Part shown: positions 34,371 to 45,295 of the stretch, one piece after another | Position numbering within the stretch: the first letter of the stretch is position 1 | Layout: the number at the start of each line of letters is the position of its first letter | Origin: Papaver somniferum | Lineage: Eukaryota; Streptophyta; Magnoliopsida; Ranunculales; Papaveraceae | Assembly: GCF_003573695.1 (NCBI RefSeq) | Contig: NW_020621936.1 | Coordinates: 12,524,001 to 12,588,000 of the forward strand | Reading direction: 5' to 3' | Length of the DNA stretch: 64,000 nucleotides | The notes under the pieces: generated by a model | What the model was told of the DNA's origin: nothing | Seen by the model: only the letters and a program-made list of their open reading frames with translations | The model's database searches: none | Position numbers and translations under genes: made by a program

Positions 34371-34604
34371 ACGTCTGAAACTTTACACAGCTTCCAGCGA
34401 TGTTGCTATTGGAGCGCTCCTTGCTCAGGAAGATGACGAAGGCATCAAACGACCAATCTACTACTTCAGCCGCACAATGAGAGATGTTCAAATCCGATAT
34501 CCAAAGGCTGAAAGGGCATGTATAGCATTAGTACATGCAATCCATAAGTTCAGGAACTATTTACTATCTAACAGGGTCGTACTCGTCCCAAAGCTGATCC
34601 TATA
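34371..34604 (+). pseudogene. RNase H (pol-internal), host copy A
   Basis: Reads LYTASSDVAIGALLAQ through YYFSRTMRDVQIRYPKAERAC to FRNYLL. The position is that of the classical retroviral RNase H, which in Tat elements is often degenerate because a second RNase H follows. The segment ends at a frame break near 34590 (VPKLIL then stop) shared with copy B. Confidence 0.7.
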
Positions 34605-35250
34605 AAGTTCCTGCTATCAAAGCCAGCCTTGATAGGGAGACCAGCGAAGTGGCTACTCCAGATGTCAGCATTTGACATAGCTAGCAAGCCACCTAAAGCA
34701 ATCAAAGTCCAAGCAGTTGCAGACTTGCTCGCTGCTTTTCCAGGAGAAGATACGACAACGTTGCACGAGGATGTACCCGGTGAATTTCCAGACATCCTAG
34801 TTATCAAAGAAGAAACATGGTTTTTATACTTTGACGGATCCGCCACCCCTAGCAACGACACTGGAGGAGCAGGATTAGTGCTAGTGTCTCAATCCGGTGA
34901 AGTTTTCTCACATTCGTTCAAGTTGCATTTCCACTGCACCAACAATTCGGCAGAATATGAAGCTTTCTTACTAGGATTGTCCTTGGCTAAGAAAGCAGGA
35001 GCGACATACCTCGAGATAAGAGGGTATTCAAAATTCCTGGTCAATCAAATGAATGGAACATATTCTCTCAAATAAATCACGCTCGCTCCATTCAGAGCCG
35101 AAGCTCAGCGGCTATTAATCTATTTTGCTGATGCGACGGTTGTCCATACTGGACGAACTAACAACAGACATGCTGACTGCTTAGAAACTCTCGCTTCTAA
35201 ACTGCAATTCGAAGGGGAAGAGAAAACAATCACCGTACAGAGGCGTACTG
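34605..35250 (+). pseudogene. Archaeal-type RNase H (aRNH), host copy A
   Basis: The second RNase H, diagnostic of plant Tat elements. It reads WFLYFDGSATPSNDTGGAG (first Asp), NNSAEYEAFLLGL (Glu) and NNRHADCL (last Asp). The third catalytic Asp, in RGDSK of copy B, is Tyr here (codon at 35026-35028), so this copy would be inactive. A TAA follows SLK at 35073-35075. Confidence 0.75.
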
Positions 35251-35757
35251 TGTCATCTACCTGGATCACTCAAGTCGAAGATATTCCAGCAGGCGATTGG
35301 CGAGCGCCCATCATTCATGAATTGAGCAGCTCTATTTCAGAAGGCAAAGTCATCCTCAAAGAATTGAAAAATTATTTCTTACTTCACGGGGCGATGTACT
35401 ATCGAAACTCTGATGGATCCCTATCATGGTGCCTTGGAAACGCCGAAGCAGAAGAACAACTCAAGCACATACATGAAGAAATCTGCGGACAAACGTTAGT
35501 GGTAACACTTTACAGAAGGCTTCAAAGGGTGGGTACTACTGGCCTTCCATGGAATCTCAGGCAAGGGCTCTACAAGGATATTGTCCCAATTTCCAGACAC
35601 CTCCTCATCACTTAGAGGTTTTGACAGTCCACCACACTGGGGACTGGAGGGAGCTTTATATCAAATACCTTTGGGACAATGAACTACCACTGGAAAAGAA
35701 GCAAGCAGTCAAACTCATTCAGAGAGCTAAGAGATTTGTCTTTCTTGACGAGATCTA
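35251..35757 (+). pseudogene. aRNH-integrase linker, host copy A
   Basis: Continues as STWITQVEDIPAGDWRAPIIHEL and YRNSDGSLSWCLGNAEAEEQL, the linker that normally leads into the integrase zinc-binding domain. Small indels near 35540 break the frame, and a TAA lies at 35756-35758. No catalytic motif is expected here. Confidence 0.6.
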
Positions 35758-36690
35758 ATACCGCAAAAGATTTGGTGGGAATTTACTGAGATGCTTAGCT
35801 GAGCATGAAATCCCAACAATTCTGAAGGAAATGCACGATGGAGAATATCAAGGAAAGAGAAAATTATTTCTTCAAATTCATGAGAAATATTATTGGCCGA
35901 CCATGGAAGAAGATGCATCTGCACACGTTCAAAGGTGTCGCCAATGCCAAATCCATGGTAATATCATCCACACTCCTTGTCTCCCATTGAATTTTGTGAA
36001 TAGTCCATGGCCTTTCTACAGCTGGGGACTAGATATCATCGGAAAGATGAATCCAGCATATTCAAAGCAGCATGAATACATCATCACCGCGACTGAGTAT
36101 TTCACCAAATGGGTTGCGTCCTTTATCAAAGAGCACATAATATGTAGATTCGGTGTTCCTAAGCACATTGTTACTGATAATGGAACTCCTTTCGCCAACA
36201 AGCACGTGACTGAATTACTCGAGGAATACGAAATCAAACAAGTCTTCTCCACACCGTATTATCCCCAAGGAAACGGACAAGCAGAGACCACCAACAAAAC
36301 TTTGATCTGAATTCCAAGTCGGACAATTCATGAAAATCCTCGAACGTGGCATGAACAGTTGCCTATGGATCTATGGGATTATCGAACCGCGCCAAGGAGC
36401 TCAATCGGGACTTCACCATATTCCCTCGTCTACGGAGCCGACACCATACTTCCGGAAAAAATCAAAATTCCTTCAGCAAGGATTGCAACATCCAGTGGAG
36501 TACAATGGGATGAAGCCGAAGTATCCAAGTCAAGAATCGCTGAACTAGACATGCTCGAGTCAAGGGTGGCTAAGGTGGAAAAATACGTAGAAACATACAA
36601 ACAAAGGATCTCCAGGGCCTACAACAAAATGGTAAGACCTCGAACATTTCAAGTAAGAGATATGGTATTGAAGACAACAAAGCATATTCA
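35758..36690 (+). pseudogene. Integrase, host copy A
   Basis: The zinc-binding domain is visible (IHEKYYWPTMEEDASAHV, then CRQCQIHG; about 35878-35960). The catalytic triad is readable: Asp at 36032 (WGLDIIG), Asp at 36176 (VTDNGTPF) and Glu at 36284 (GQAETTNK). About 39 bases present in copy B are missing near 36112, just after FTKWV. The C-terminal domain is cut near 36690 by a roughly 380-base deletion, joining CAACAAGA to GAGCAAACC; copy B keeps the missing end. Confidence 0.8.
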
Positions 36691-36775
36691 ACAAGAGCAA
36701 ACCGTCCAGCAATGGATAATCTTTGTAAACAACCCTGTCAAGTTTCTTCTGGAAACTTTTGGTTTTCGTCTTCAA

Positions 36776-37679
36776 CTACTGTACCGCCTTCTCAACCCTG
36801 TCCGACTCCAAAGCGAGTATCTTCTCCTCCTTCAGTATAGCAGTGGTCAGATAAATCGCATCAGCAGCCTCCGCCGCCTTATGATTCTTGATTATCTCGA
36901 GCCGATGACGAAGCCATCCTACGTTGAACCGCAAGGTCTCGCAGTTCGAAATAATCTCATCCCACCTGTGCAATTCCTGATTCTTGACATCTCGCAGGTG
37001 CATCTGGTCCATCTCCTCAATGATCGGTAACATCCCTGCAACTGTAGTCAAGAGGGTTGGTAGAAAACCTTTACACACCTCGGTCGTAGCAATATGCCCA
37101 TATCTTTTCCAGATTTTGGTGTAAAGAGGCGTGTGACACTTGGGAATGACGAATCCACCAACCACCTCATTGTCCGGGAAAGTATTGATCAAAGGAGCTT
37201 CGAACAGGAGTCCAGCTGTTGGATATTCACGAGCATGAATCCTGTCTCCAGCTTCCACGGATTCGGCAGAGTCTTCACCAACTCGGTTGCTGATGTCTTC
37301 AACCTCAACCACGGTCACGGACTTTCCATTCCTCCTCCTTCTAGCATCAACGACGACACGAACATTCGCCTGCGACGAAACGAAGAAGTGTTTAATTTTA
37401 TCAAAAGTTAACGTGATAAAGCTTCGAAAGGTATAAGGTTACTTACAGACGACCCAGCCTCAGCATGAGCGGACCTGTACCGAGCAAGAGCTCTAACAGT
37501 CCACTTGGGCCTAGAATTATGAGAAGAAGGATTCTTCTGGTTATCCTGCAACAAATCATTTTCCTATTATCACCTCGATCAAACAGAGACGAAAAAGATA
37601 TACAACTTACCGAGATGGACGATTCAATTTCATGCTTCGATTGGAGTTCATTTCGAGAAAAAGTACTATCGCTGGACAT
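36776..37679 (-). CDS. Antisense gene 2, host copy A: three coding exons, 253 aa, function unknown
   Basis: Coding exons on the minus strand are 37679-37611 (23 codons), 37545-37447 (33 codons) and 37369-36776 (197 codons plus stop). Both introns are GT-AG and phase 0: 37610-37546 (GTAAGT to TTTGTTGCAG, 65 bp) and 37446-37370 (GTAAGT to TTCGTCGCAG, 77 bp). Copy B has the same exon lengths for exons 1 and 2, and the same borders. The protein begins MSSDSTFSRNELQ, has a basic stretch (VVVDARRRRNGK), and ends in a helical region containing CHTPLYTKIWKRYGHIATTEV. That motif vaguely recalls plant PEARLI4 or phospholipase-like proteins, from memory only. No retroviral domain is present. It lies downstream of and opposite to pol. 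Confidence 0.65.
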
Positions 37680-37759
37680 GGTAATGGAAGGTATGACAAT
37701 CAAAGTTTCTTCTGCGATGAAACTAACTCAGGAATGGAAGAAATATTTGCGCAAGTATT

Positions 37760-37785
37760 AAACCCTAAATCTTGAAGATATATAC
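37760..37785 (-). promoter_or_regulatory. Possible promoter of antisense gene 2 (TATA-like plus telo-box)
   Basis: On the minus strand a TATATA run (37779-37785) precedes the ATG at 37679 by about 100 bases. A telo-box (AAACCCTAAA on plus, 37760-37768) lies between. The same arrangement is in copy B near 54735-54763. The assignment is tentative. Confidence 0.35.
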
Positions 37786-37908
37786 AAGATACAATGGGCG
37801 TTTATCTTCTGCAAATAGTCATTTCAGTTGCGAGTTTTAATCAAACCCTAAGTCTCGAACAAGGTCAATACCGGAGATGCGGAGTAAAATAATACACTGG
37901 GGACTAAA

Positions 37909-38184
37909 TGTCATGTCCCTTATTAGTCATGATAGTCTATTTGGGTGCCCTTATACTTTTTATGACTGTATTTAGTTTTTTTCTAACTCAAGCGTGTGTT
38001 TGGCTCGTGTGGATGATAACACGCTTCTTTTAGTCTTTCTCTGTAACCCTAAACAGTTAGTGAAGAATTATTTTTGAGTGAAGTTCATCTTCTCCACCTC
38101 TTTGAGGTTTATTTCAATCCTTATAGTGTAGATCCTGTAACAATTAAACCCAAATTCTAGTTGTTTGTAGTGTAGATCACTACA
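37909..38184 (+). mobile_element. 5' LTR of element C
   Basis: 276 bp, TGTCATGTCCC to GATCACTACA. Shares with the 5' LTR of D the variants CTTAGTC/TTAGTC, TTTTTTTCTAACTC and TTGGCTCGTG, which differ from both 3' LTRs. Confidence 0.88.
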
Positions 38185-38186
38185 AG

Positions 38187-38198
38187 TGGTATCAGATT
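38187..38198 (+). other. Primer-binding site of element C
   Basis: TGGTATCAGATT lies two bases after the LTR, matching the initiator-Met tRNA type (TGGTATCAGAGC) at its first ten positions. Confidence 0.8.
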
Positions 38199-38220
38199 AG
38201 GTCTTTCCTTGGAAGTTATC

Positions 38221-39345
38221 ATGGCAGATGGTACTAGGTTGCAGAAATTGGACGAATCCAACAAGAACTTGGGTCTGGAATTGCAAGGATTACGTGAAGA
38301 GGTACAGTCGTTCCGATCTGTTAAAGCCGATATGCAGACAATGAAAACAAATATCAGTAATCAATTTGAACTTCTTCAATCTTTAGAGAAGAAGTTTCAA
38401 TTGCTTCTCGATCATCAAGTTTTCTCTCAGGGGAATATTAAGGATGATAATACTCCTCCTCCTTGGGAAGATGGTAATCTTGCTACTCGCAACACTTTCC
38501 AGGGTTATGAATTGATTCTTCAGCAGCGTATCATTCAAACTCATCAGTTGGGTGAAGGTCAATTTTCCAATTACAGACCTAAAGTCGATTTTCCACGTTT
38601 TGATGGCACTAACCCTAGATCTTGGGTACGTAAATGCAAGAAGTACTTCTTCCTACATCAAATGAATGATGAACAAAAGGTGAATCTAGAAACCCTGTAC
38701 TTGGAGGGCAAAGCAGATGTTTGGTTCCAAGACTACCAAATTGGTAAGGGTATTTTATATTGGGAATATTTAGTTATTGATGTTTGCACTAGGTTTCAAG
38801 AATTAGGCCATGATAATGTTATAGGTGAGTTCAATAAACTAGATCAAACTCATTCAGTTTTAGACTATCAAGAGAAATTTGAAGAACTGAAAGCCTTAAT
38901 ATTAGCAAAGAACCCTTCCTTAACTGAAGATTATTTCATTCATAGTTTTATTAGTGGACTGAAGGAAGATATTAGATTCGGAGTGGAAATGTTCACCCCT
39001 ACTACCTTGCAACAAACTATTTTTTTAGCTAGAAGGCAAGAATGCATCATGGAGAAAGCACATAAAGCTCCACCAAGATATTCAGGCAAGTTCTTCTATG
39101 GGGGAAAACCATTCACCACCTCTAATAAGCATCCTAATCTCACTCCATTGGTCACTACACTAATTGTTACCAGTTCAACTACAAGTCCTAAGCTACAGTC
39201 AGTCAAGAGACTTACATATGCTGAAATGCGTGCAAAAAGGGAGAAAGGAACGTGTTATGATTGTGATGAAGCTTACACTAAAGGTCATAAATGTAATAAA
39301 CAACAATTATATATGATTGTGGCAGATGATGAGGATGGATCATAG
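38221..39345 (+). CDS. gag of element C (374 aa)
   Basis: Starts MADGTRLQKLDESNK with a coiled-coil-like N-terminus. The capsid region is typical of chromovirus gag (FPRFDGTNPRSWVRKCKKYFFLHQ, then KADVWFQDYQ). It ends with the zinc knuckle CX2CX8HX1C-like CYDCDEAYTKGHKC at 39253-39294. A TAG at 39343, where D has CAG, ends it just past the knuckle; in the undamaged family gag and pol are one frame. Role: structural capsid protein of the particle. Confidence 0.75.
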   Translation: MADGTRLQKLDESNKNLGLELQGLREEVQSFRSVKADMQTMKTNISNQFELLQSLEKKFQLLLDHQVFSQGNIKDDNTPPPWEDGNLATRNTFQGYELILQQRIIQTHQLGEGQFSNYRPKVDFPRFDGTNPRSWVRKCKKYFFLHQMNDEQKVNLETLYLEGKADVWFQDYQIGKGILYWEYLVIDVCTRFQELGHDNVIGEFNKLDQTHSVLDYQEKFEELKALILAKNPSLTEDYFIHSFISGLKEDIRFGVEMFTPTTLQQTIFLARRQECIMEKAHKAPPRYSGKFFYGGKPFTTSNKHPNLTPLVTTLIVTSSTTSPKLQSVKRLTYAEMRAKREKGTCYDCDEAYTKGHKCNKQQLYMIVADDEDGS

Positions 39346-41290
39346 TCTGTCGAGGCTAAGGACGGGTCTACTCCAACTATTGTAGAAATGGAAGAGGAAA
39401 TAGAGATCTCTGTACATGCCCTAGCTGGATCAATCTCTCATACAACCATCAAAATCAGAGGATTGGTTAACAAACAAGAACTCACCATCTTAGTGGACAA
39501 TGGCAGTACTCACAGCTTCGTAGACCCCAAAGCTGCACAAAAGAGTGGAAGTTTCATCACTTCTACACAACCTCTACAAGTAGCAGTAGCAGATGGAAAC
39601 AAATTTCTTAGCCAAGCAAAGTGTCATGAGTTCACTTGGAGTATGCAAGGCCATACGTTTTCTCATGATTTGCACATTCTAGAGTTGGGGGGTTATGATA
39701 TGGTGCTTGGTGTGGACTGGATGCGTGAACTGAGCCCTATGGTCTTTGATTTCAAGCAACTCATCATTAAATTCCAACACCAAGGTGCAGAAATTGAGTT
39801 GCATGGCCTACAAGAGGAAGCTACTTTGTCTCAAATGTCTGGATCCATACTGAAGAGACTACTTCACAAAGGCACTCAAGGTCTCATTGGACAATTTTTC
39901 TCTCTACAAGCCAACACTTCTTCAGAGGTCATAGAAGCACCAATTGTTGCAGTCCTTGAGCAATTCCCTGGCATTTTTCAGACACCTACCACACTGCCTC
40001 CTGAAAGAGATCATGACCACCACATCAATTTGGTCCCCAATGGTACACCTCAAAATCTACGTCCTTACAGAGTTCCATATGTTCAGAAGGAGGTGATCGA
40101 GAAACTTGTGCAAGAGATGCTAGGGGAAGAAGTTATACAACCCAGCCATAGCCCCTTTGCATCACCAGTAATATTAGTCAAGAAGAAGGACGGAGGATGG
40201 CGGTTCTGCGTCGCCTATCGCAAGCTTAATGCCATCACAATCAAAGATAAGTACCCTATACCAGTTATAGATGAATTACTAGCTGAATTAGCTGGAGCTA
40301 TAATATTCACAAAACTAGATTTTCTAGCTGGGTATCATCAGATTAGGGTTTACTTAGATGACATAGCTAAAACTGCTTTTCGTACTCGCCATGGTCATTT
40401 TGAATTTTGAGTGATGCCCTCCGGGCTTACAAATGGCCCTGCTACTTTCCAGTCATTAATGAACGACATTTTTCGTCCATACCTCAGAAAATTTATATTA
40501 GTCTTTTTCGATGATATACTCATTTATAGTAAAGACATGGCTACTCACTGTCAACATCTGCATAATGTCCTTTCTACTTTGCACAAACATTCATTGTTTG
40601 TTAAATGAAGCAAATGTTCTTTCGGTCAACCACAAATAGAGTATCTAGGCCACATAATCAGTAGAGAGGGTGTAGCAGCTGACCCTGGAAAAATCGAATG
40701 TATGGTAAATTGGCCTAGACCAACTACTCTTAAGGGTTTACGGGGGTTTCTTGGCTTGACATGGTATTATCGCAGATTTGTTAAAGGATATGCTTTGATT
40801 TGTAGACCACTTACAGAACTACTTAAAAAGGGAAATTTTGTTTGGAATGATGCTGCAGAGTTAGCCTTTGAGCAACTTAAGAAAGTGGTTACTTCTACTC
40901 CTGTTCTTATTTTACCAGATTTCACTAAGGAATTTGAACTAGAAACTGATGCTAGTGATCTGTGAGTGGGAGCAGTATTAATGCAGAGTGGTAAACCAAT
41001 TTCCTTCTTCAGCAAAGGTATGGGGATCGGGTATCAAGCTTTATCCACTTACGAAAAATAATTATTGGCAATTGTGTTATCTGTCACCAAATGGAGATCA
41101 TATTTGTTGGAGTCTCATTTTAAGATTTTTACGGATCATCAAAGCCTCAGATTCTCTCTAGAACAGAAACTACACACTGTACTTCAACAAAAATGGCTGA
41201 ATAAACTCTCAGGGTATGACTACACCCTATACTACATGAAAGGTTTAGAAAATAGGGTAGCAGATGCTCTATCTCGAGCCAGTTTTTCCT
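39346..41290 (+). pseudogene. Protease, RT and RNase H of element C
   Basis: The protease active site reads DNGS (39496-39507) rather than the usual DSGS or DTGS. RT has WRFCVAYRKLNAIT, FTKLDFLAGYHQI and the FFDD box at about 40504-40515. RNase H begins LETDASDL near 40940 and runs to NRVADALSRA near 41280. Stops interrupt at about 40408 (TGA for CGA), 40606 (TGA for CGA), 40963 (TGA for GGA) and 41059 (TAA for GAA). The region is otherwise collinear with a normal pol. Confidence 0.8.
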
Positions 41291-42757
41291 CCCTCTCAGC
41301 AGCAAACCCAAAATGGCTTGAAGATATTATCACTAGTTATACAAATGACCCCATAGCAGTCTATTGGATTCCCAAACTGACTATCTTTCCCATGAATGAT
41401 AAAGGGTATACTCTTACTAATGGCATTCTTAAGTTGCAGGGTAGAATTTACATTGGTCAAGCTAGTGATGCTAGACAAAAAAAATTGGCAGTTGTTCATT
41501 CATCATCCACTCAGGGATGCAAGCCAGCTATCAACGCGCCAAAACTTACTTCCATTGGCCTGGTATGAAGCGAGACTTAATGCAATTTGTCCAACACTGT
41601 GACGTCTGCCAACAACATAAGGTAGAAACACAAGCTACCTGCAGGGATTCTACAACCTCTCTCTGTCCCTGACCAAGCTTGAAGACACATCATCATGGAT
41701 TTCATTTCTGGATTGCCGAAATTCGAAGGTCGAGACGTCATTATGGTAATTGTTGATAGCTTTACTAAGTACTCTCATTTCATTGCATTAAGTCACCCTT
41801 ACACAGTATAAATTGTAGCCAAACTTTTCATCAACACCGTCCTTAAGTTACATGGTACCCCTGAAACCATTGTCTCTGATAGAGATGCAGTGTTTCTCAG
41901 TAGATTTTGGAAAGCATTATTCCAGGCAGTTGGTACTTCTCTCCATACGAGCACGTCGTATCATTCGCAGACATACGACCAAACAGAGCATGTCAATGCT
42001 TGTCTGGAGTCTTATTTACGTTGTATGTGTAGTTATAGGCCAGTTAAGTGGGTCTCATGGTTATCCCTGGCAGAGTGGTGGTTCAACACCTCATACCACA
42101 CTAGCTTGAAGCTCACACCCTTCCAAGCTCTTTACAGCTACTCTCCACCACAGTTTGGACAACATCACACTGGAGGCATTCGCAACTCAATTGTTGATGA
42201 TTATCTGCACCAAAGGGGAATCATGACAGAAGTATTGCGCCAGAATCTCTTGAATTCTCAACATCGCATTAAGCAACAGGATGACAAGAACAGAGTGGAG
42301 AGATCATTTGTAGTTGGTGATTTGGCATATTTGCGTCTTCAGCCTTATCGACAGACTTCTTTCCAACTACGCAAGAATCTCAAACTGGTAGCCAAATTTT
42401 TTGGACCATATAAGGTTTTGGAAATAATTGGAGTTGTAGCTTATCGACTTCAACTGCCAGCTTCTTCTCGGATCCATCCCGTCTTTCACGTTTCCCAGTT
42501 AAAGAAGAAGCTTGGACAAGGGTTACTTCCACAGACATCACTTCCCAACATTGACAAGGAAGGTTTGTTTAAAGTCAAGCATGTCAAGGTTTTAAATTCT
42601 CGCACCATTGTCAAGGTCGTCAACATATCCCACAGGTGCAGATACAATGGTCTCATACAGCTGATGGAGACACTTCTTGGGAAGACGTGGCAATTATCAA
42701 GATCTCTTTTCCCAAATTCATCCTTGAGCACAAGGATGCTCTGTTGGAGCCGGCATT
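41291..42757 (+). pseudogene. Integrase with C-terminal chromodomain of element C
   Basis: The zinc-binding end is FVQHCDVCQQH (frameshifted, near 41590). The core has MDFISGLPK near 41695, VSDRDAVFLS near 41872 and an ESYLRCM region after 42005; the usual TDGQTER is altered to YDQTEHV. The tail RIHPVFHVSQLKKKLG is followed, after a one-base loss near 42612, by a chromodomain in another frame (VQIQWSHTADGDTSWEDVA, about 42636-42700). Chromodomains direct insertion toward particular chromatin in this group. Confidence 0.8.
42742..42757 (+). other. Polypurine-tract region of element C
   Basis: TGTTGGAGCCGGCATT sits directly before the 3' LTR; D has TGTAGGGGCCGGCATT at the same place, which is the more purine-rich form. 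Confidence 0.5.
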
Positions 42758-43033
42758 TGTCATGTCCCTTCTCAGTCATGATAGTCTAGTTTGGTGCCCT
42801 TATACTTTTTATGATTGTATTTAGTTTTTGTATAACTCAAGCGTGTGTTTGGATCATGTGGATGAGAACACGCTTCTTTTAGTCTTTCTCTGTAACCCTA
42901 AACAGTTAGTGAAGAATTATTTTCGAGTGAAGTTCATCTGCTCCGCCTCTTTGAGGTTTATTTCAATCCTTACAGTGTAGATACTGTAAGAATTAAACCC
43001 TAAATCTAGTTGTTTGCAGTGTAGATCACTACA
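42758..43033 (+). mobile_element. 3' LTR of element C
   Basis: 276 bp, TGTCATGTCCC to GATCACTACA. It groups with the 3' LTR of D (TTCTCAGTC, TTTTTGT(A/C)TAACTC, TTGGATC) rather than with its own 5' LTR. Confidence 0.88.
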
Positions 43034-43317
43034 CTGATCAAAACTGAGTATGGTCAGAAAGTCACACGGTCCCTGTGTGTTACATGTCATCTGTGATGTA
43101 TCTGGATATTTTCACAGATAGAAGCCGTAAAGCAAGCAAAGGGAAAATCACGAGGGGTTCGGTGTATTTTCAATCAAGAAGAGCCAACATTAATAAAGAA
43201 TCTCTCGTTCGAAAGGGAAATTATTAATACTTAAGTGAAGTTGTCCAAATAAGATGTCTACTACGAAGGATAAAGAACATTCAAATGTTTAAGAAAGAAA
43301 AGAGGATGGAAGTAAAA
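43034..43317 (-). other. 3' untranslated region of antisense gene 1 (copy A)
   Basis: Between element C and the stop of the acidic antisense ORF; collinear with 60001-60283. No ORF seen. It continues the sequence broken by the C insertion. Confidence 0.4.
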
Positions 43318-43866
43318 CTACTCGTCAGACTCATCCGAATTATCAGATTCGTCATCTGAGTTATCAGATTTGTCATCACTGTCCTCCTCTTCGTCGGAAT
43401 CAGCATTAGGATCATTGATGAAGTCTGTATGGGTATAAGGATCGTCTGAGTCCGAGTCTTCTTCCGCTTCAACTTCAATTTGCTTCATAGTCTTTCGGAA
43501 ATCTCTTTCATATCGGTCAGGCTTGATCTTGTGCTCTGTAAACACCGACATAGTTTCCTCTTCATAAGCGTCAGCGTCAGAGTCAGAGGGTGCCCCATCA
43601 AGGAATTGACGTCTCTCCTTAGCCTCTTGTATTCTGCACCGAATTCGATCCTTTCTGCGCTGACGATTCTCTGCTTCATCATCTTCAGCCTTTCTCTTCA
43701 TAAGTTCAGCATAAGTGACCCATCGATCATTCAAGGGTATGCTAGGATTTGCTCCCTAATCATGAGTTTTCTTAGCTTTCGATTTGTCTATAGAAGCTTT
43801 GGAATCCTCATTAGAAGAGATGGAGGAATAACTATAATCGTAATTGCTGCTGCCAGAAGTTGACAT
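43318..43866 (-). pseudogene. Antisense gene 1, acidic protein, host copy A (inactivated)
   Basis: The frame starts at ATG 43866 and stops at TAG 43758-43756, where copy B has Trp, then stays open to 43318. The remaining part contains a basic helix (YAELMKRKAEDDEAENRQRRK) and a long Asp/Ser/Glu-rich tail. The splice acceptor before the ATG, CCAG in copy B, is CCAA here, so normal splicing should also fail. No known retroviral domain. Confidence 0.65.
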
Positions 43867-43942
43867 TTTTTGGAACCAGGAGCATAAAATTATCAACATG
43901 CAAATAAATCCATCTGCAAAAATGGTCATTCTTAACTCTTAC

Positions 43943-44017
43943 CTTTTTACGATTCCACTAATAGTAGTGATGATAATGCAAGAGTTAACACCTTAAACTC
44001 GTTCTTTTCTTCGAAAT
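43943..44017 (-). other. Putative 5' UTR exon 2 of antisense gene 1 (copy A)
   Basis: Bounded on the minus strand by an acceptor (CGTCTTTTGTAG) and a donor (AAAAAG then GTAAGAG). The equivalent exon in copy B is 60936-61011 with both sites conserved. Non-coding. Confidence 0.5.
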
Positions 44018-44313
44018 CTACAAAAGACGAACGAAACTCAGATTTTCATAAAATCATGAACATTTCTACTGTGTGAACATTCACCATGGAATTATGAAAA
44101 CTAAAACAATATTTCATCATAAATAATTGTTTACTTTGAACATTACTCAGAATCAAACTTGGATTTTTGAAAATATATGTTTACAAAGACGTGAAATGAT
44201 AGCTCACGTTTTTATTTTTGTGAGTGATAACTCACGCAAAAAAAAAAAATCTTTTCCGTGAGAATGTCACGGTTTTGTATACAAAGAGATTTTTCGTGGA
44301 CATATCACGATTT

Positions 44314-44339
44314 TATATATATATATATATATATATATA
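44314..44339. repeat. AT microsatellite in antisense intron 1 (copy A)
   Basis: Pure (TA)n run of about 26 bases; the copy B counterpart at 61310-61357 is expanded to about 48. Confidence 0.9.
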
Positions 44340-44345
44340 AAATCT

Positions 44346-44640
44346 CTTTTCCTTCGTAACGTCGTTCGTCTTTAAAACGAAGGTTTATTTCAATTTTGCG
44401 AAAATCTCACATCTTATAAGATAAAGTTTTGATTTTCATGAAAGCCCATGAACAAAATTTTATCACTGGACACAAGTCCACATATAAAAAAAAAAAAACT
44501 TTTTTCCTTCGTGCTATCATCATTCTTTAAAACGAGGGTTTATTTCGGTTTTGTGAAAATTCACTCCTTTTACGATAAAACCTTGATTCTCATGAAAGAT
44601 CATAAACAAAGTTTTATCACTGGACCTAGGTATATATATA
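44346..44640. repeat. Diverged direct repeat of about 160 bp inside antisense intron 1 (copy A)
   Basis: Two consecutive blocks (about 44346-44486 and 44503-44640) share CCTTCGT, TTTAAAACGA(A/G)GGTTTATTTC, CATGAAAG and TTTTATCACTGGAC. Both blocks also occur in copy B near 61365-61650. Confidence 0.7.
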
Positions 44641-44829
44641 AAAAAAATCTCTCCTAAATCAGGGATTATAATTAGTTTCTCAAAAACTAACGAACAAACG
44701 AACATACGTTTTCCAAAAAAATAAGGGTTTTTCAACAAAAATCGCGCCTATATATACACATATATGATTTAAACATGATCAAAAGCATGAAAAACTCATG
44801 AGATCAGCAGCAAAAAAAAAATTGCGTAC

Positions 44830-44956
44830 CTGGTCGGCGACGGTCGGACAGTAGCGGCAACGGTCAGCGGCGCTGGAAACTCCGGCGAAAATTCTTTTCC
44901 TCCCTGATAACGTGAGGGTGATGAAGAGATGAAGGTGGCCGGTCGTGTGAAGGAGA
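44830..44956 (-). other. Putative first (untranslated) exon of antisense gene 1 (copy A)
   Basis: Pyrimidine-rich leader (CTTCATCTCTTCATCACC) then GC-rich sequence ending at CCGACCAG followed by the donor GTACGC. The upstream edge is estimated from the TATA box; intron 1 would be 44829-44018. Confidence 0.5.
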
Positions 44957-44983
44957 AATAAAATAAAAAAAAAAGATTAATTC

Positions 44984-44991
44984 CTTTTATA
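44984..44991 (-). promoter_or_regulatory. TATA box of antisense gene 1 (copy A)
   Basis: TATAAAAG on the minus strand, conserved in copy B at 62006-62013, followed about 30 bases on by a CT-rich leader typical of plant transcripts. It would drive transcription opposite to the retroelement, from just inside the downstream LTR. Confidence 0.55.
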
Positions 44992-45280
44992 CTAAATTTT
45001 ATTTCCAAAAACCTAATTCCACAAGGATTTCCTTATTGGGTCCGGCCCGCGAATCCTAAACGACCAAGGTACCGTCATCAAAATCAGCGGTTCAACACCA
45101 ATTTATGCTCATTATACGATGCTCTATCATGCCACTGGTATCTTCATTCAAGTCGTGGTTTGCTCGTACTATAAAAAATCCGGTAACGTCTTAACTTACG
45201 ACTAAGTTCAATTGCTTATATTGTTTATAGCCGGAAAATCACCATTCAATACTGACTGAGGAACACGATTGTTCCTCACT

Positions 45281-45295
45281 AAGCAGGGGACTTAA
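45281..45295 (+). other. Polypurine tract of host element copy A
   Basis: AAGCAGGGGACTTAA lies directly before the TGTAGATGG start of the LTR; the copy B counterpart is AAGTAGGGGACTTAA at 62303-62317. Confidence 0.7.

Larger units (their letters stand above)
37909..43033 (+). mobile_element. Element C: chromodomain Ty3/gypsy retrotransposon, 5125 bp, defective
   Basis: 276-bp LTRs (TGTCATG...ACTACA) enclose a TGGTATCAGA primer site, gag with zinc knuckle, then protease, RT, RNase H, integrase and a chromodomain, in that order. The CYDCDEAYTKGHKC knuckle and C-terminal chromodomain place it among plant chromoviruses, probably the Reina group (inference). Flanking pentamers CTAAA and CTGAT are imperfect target duplications. 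Several in-frame stops make it inactive. Confidence 0.85.

Noticed and set aside
37904..43038. Perfect 5-bp target duplication around element C
   Set aside because: Flanks read CTAAA and CTGAT (CTGAA and CTGAC around D); similar but not identical, so recorded only as probable.
43480..43863. Plus-strand frame opposite the acidic antisense ORF
   Set aside because: It is the complement of the Asp/Glu/Ser-rich coding sequence, has no domain and no start context, and is less well supported than the spliced minus-strand gene.
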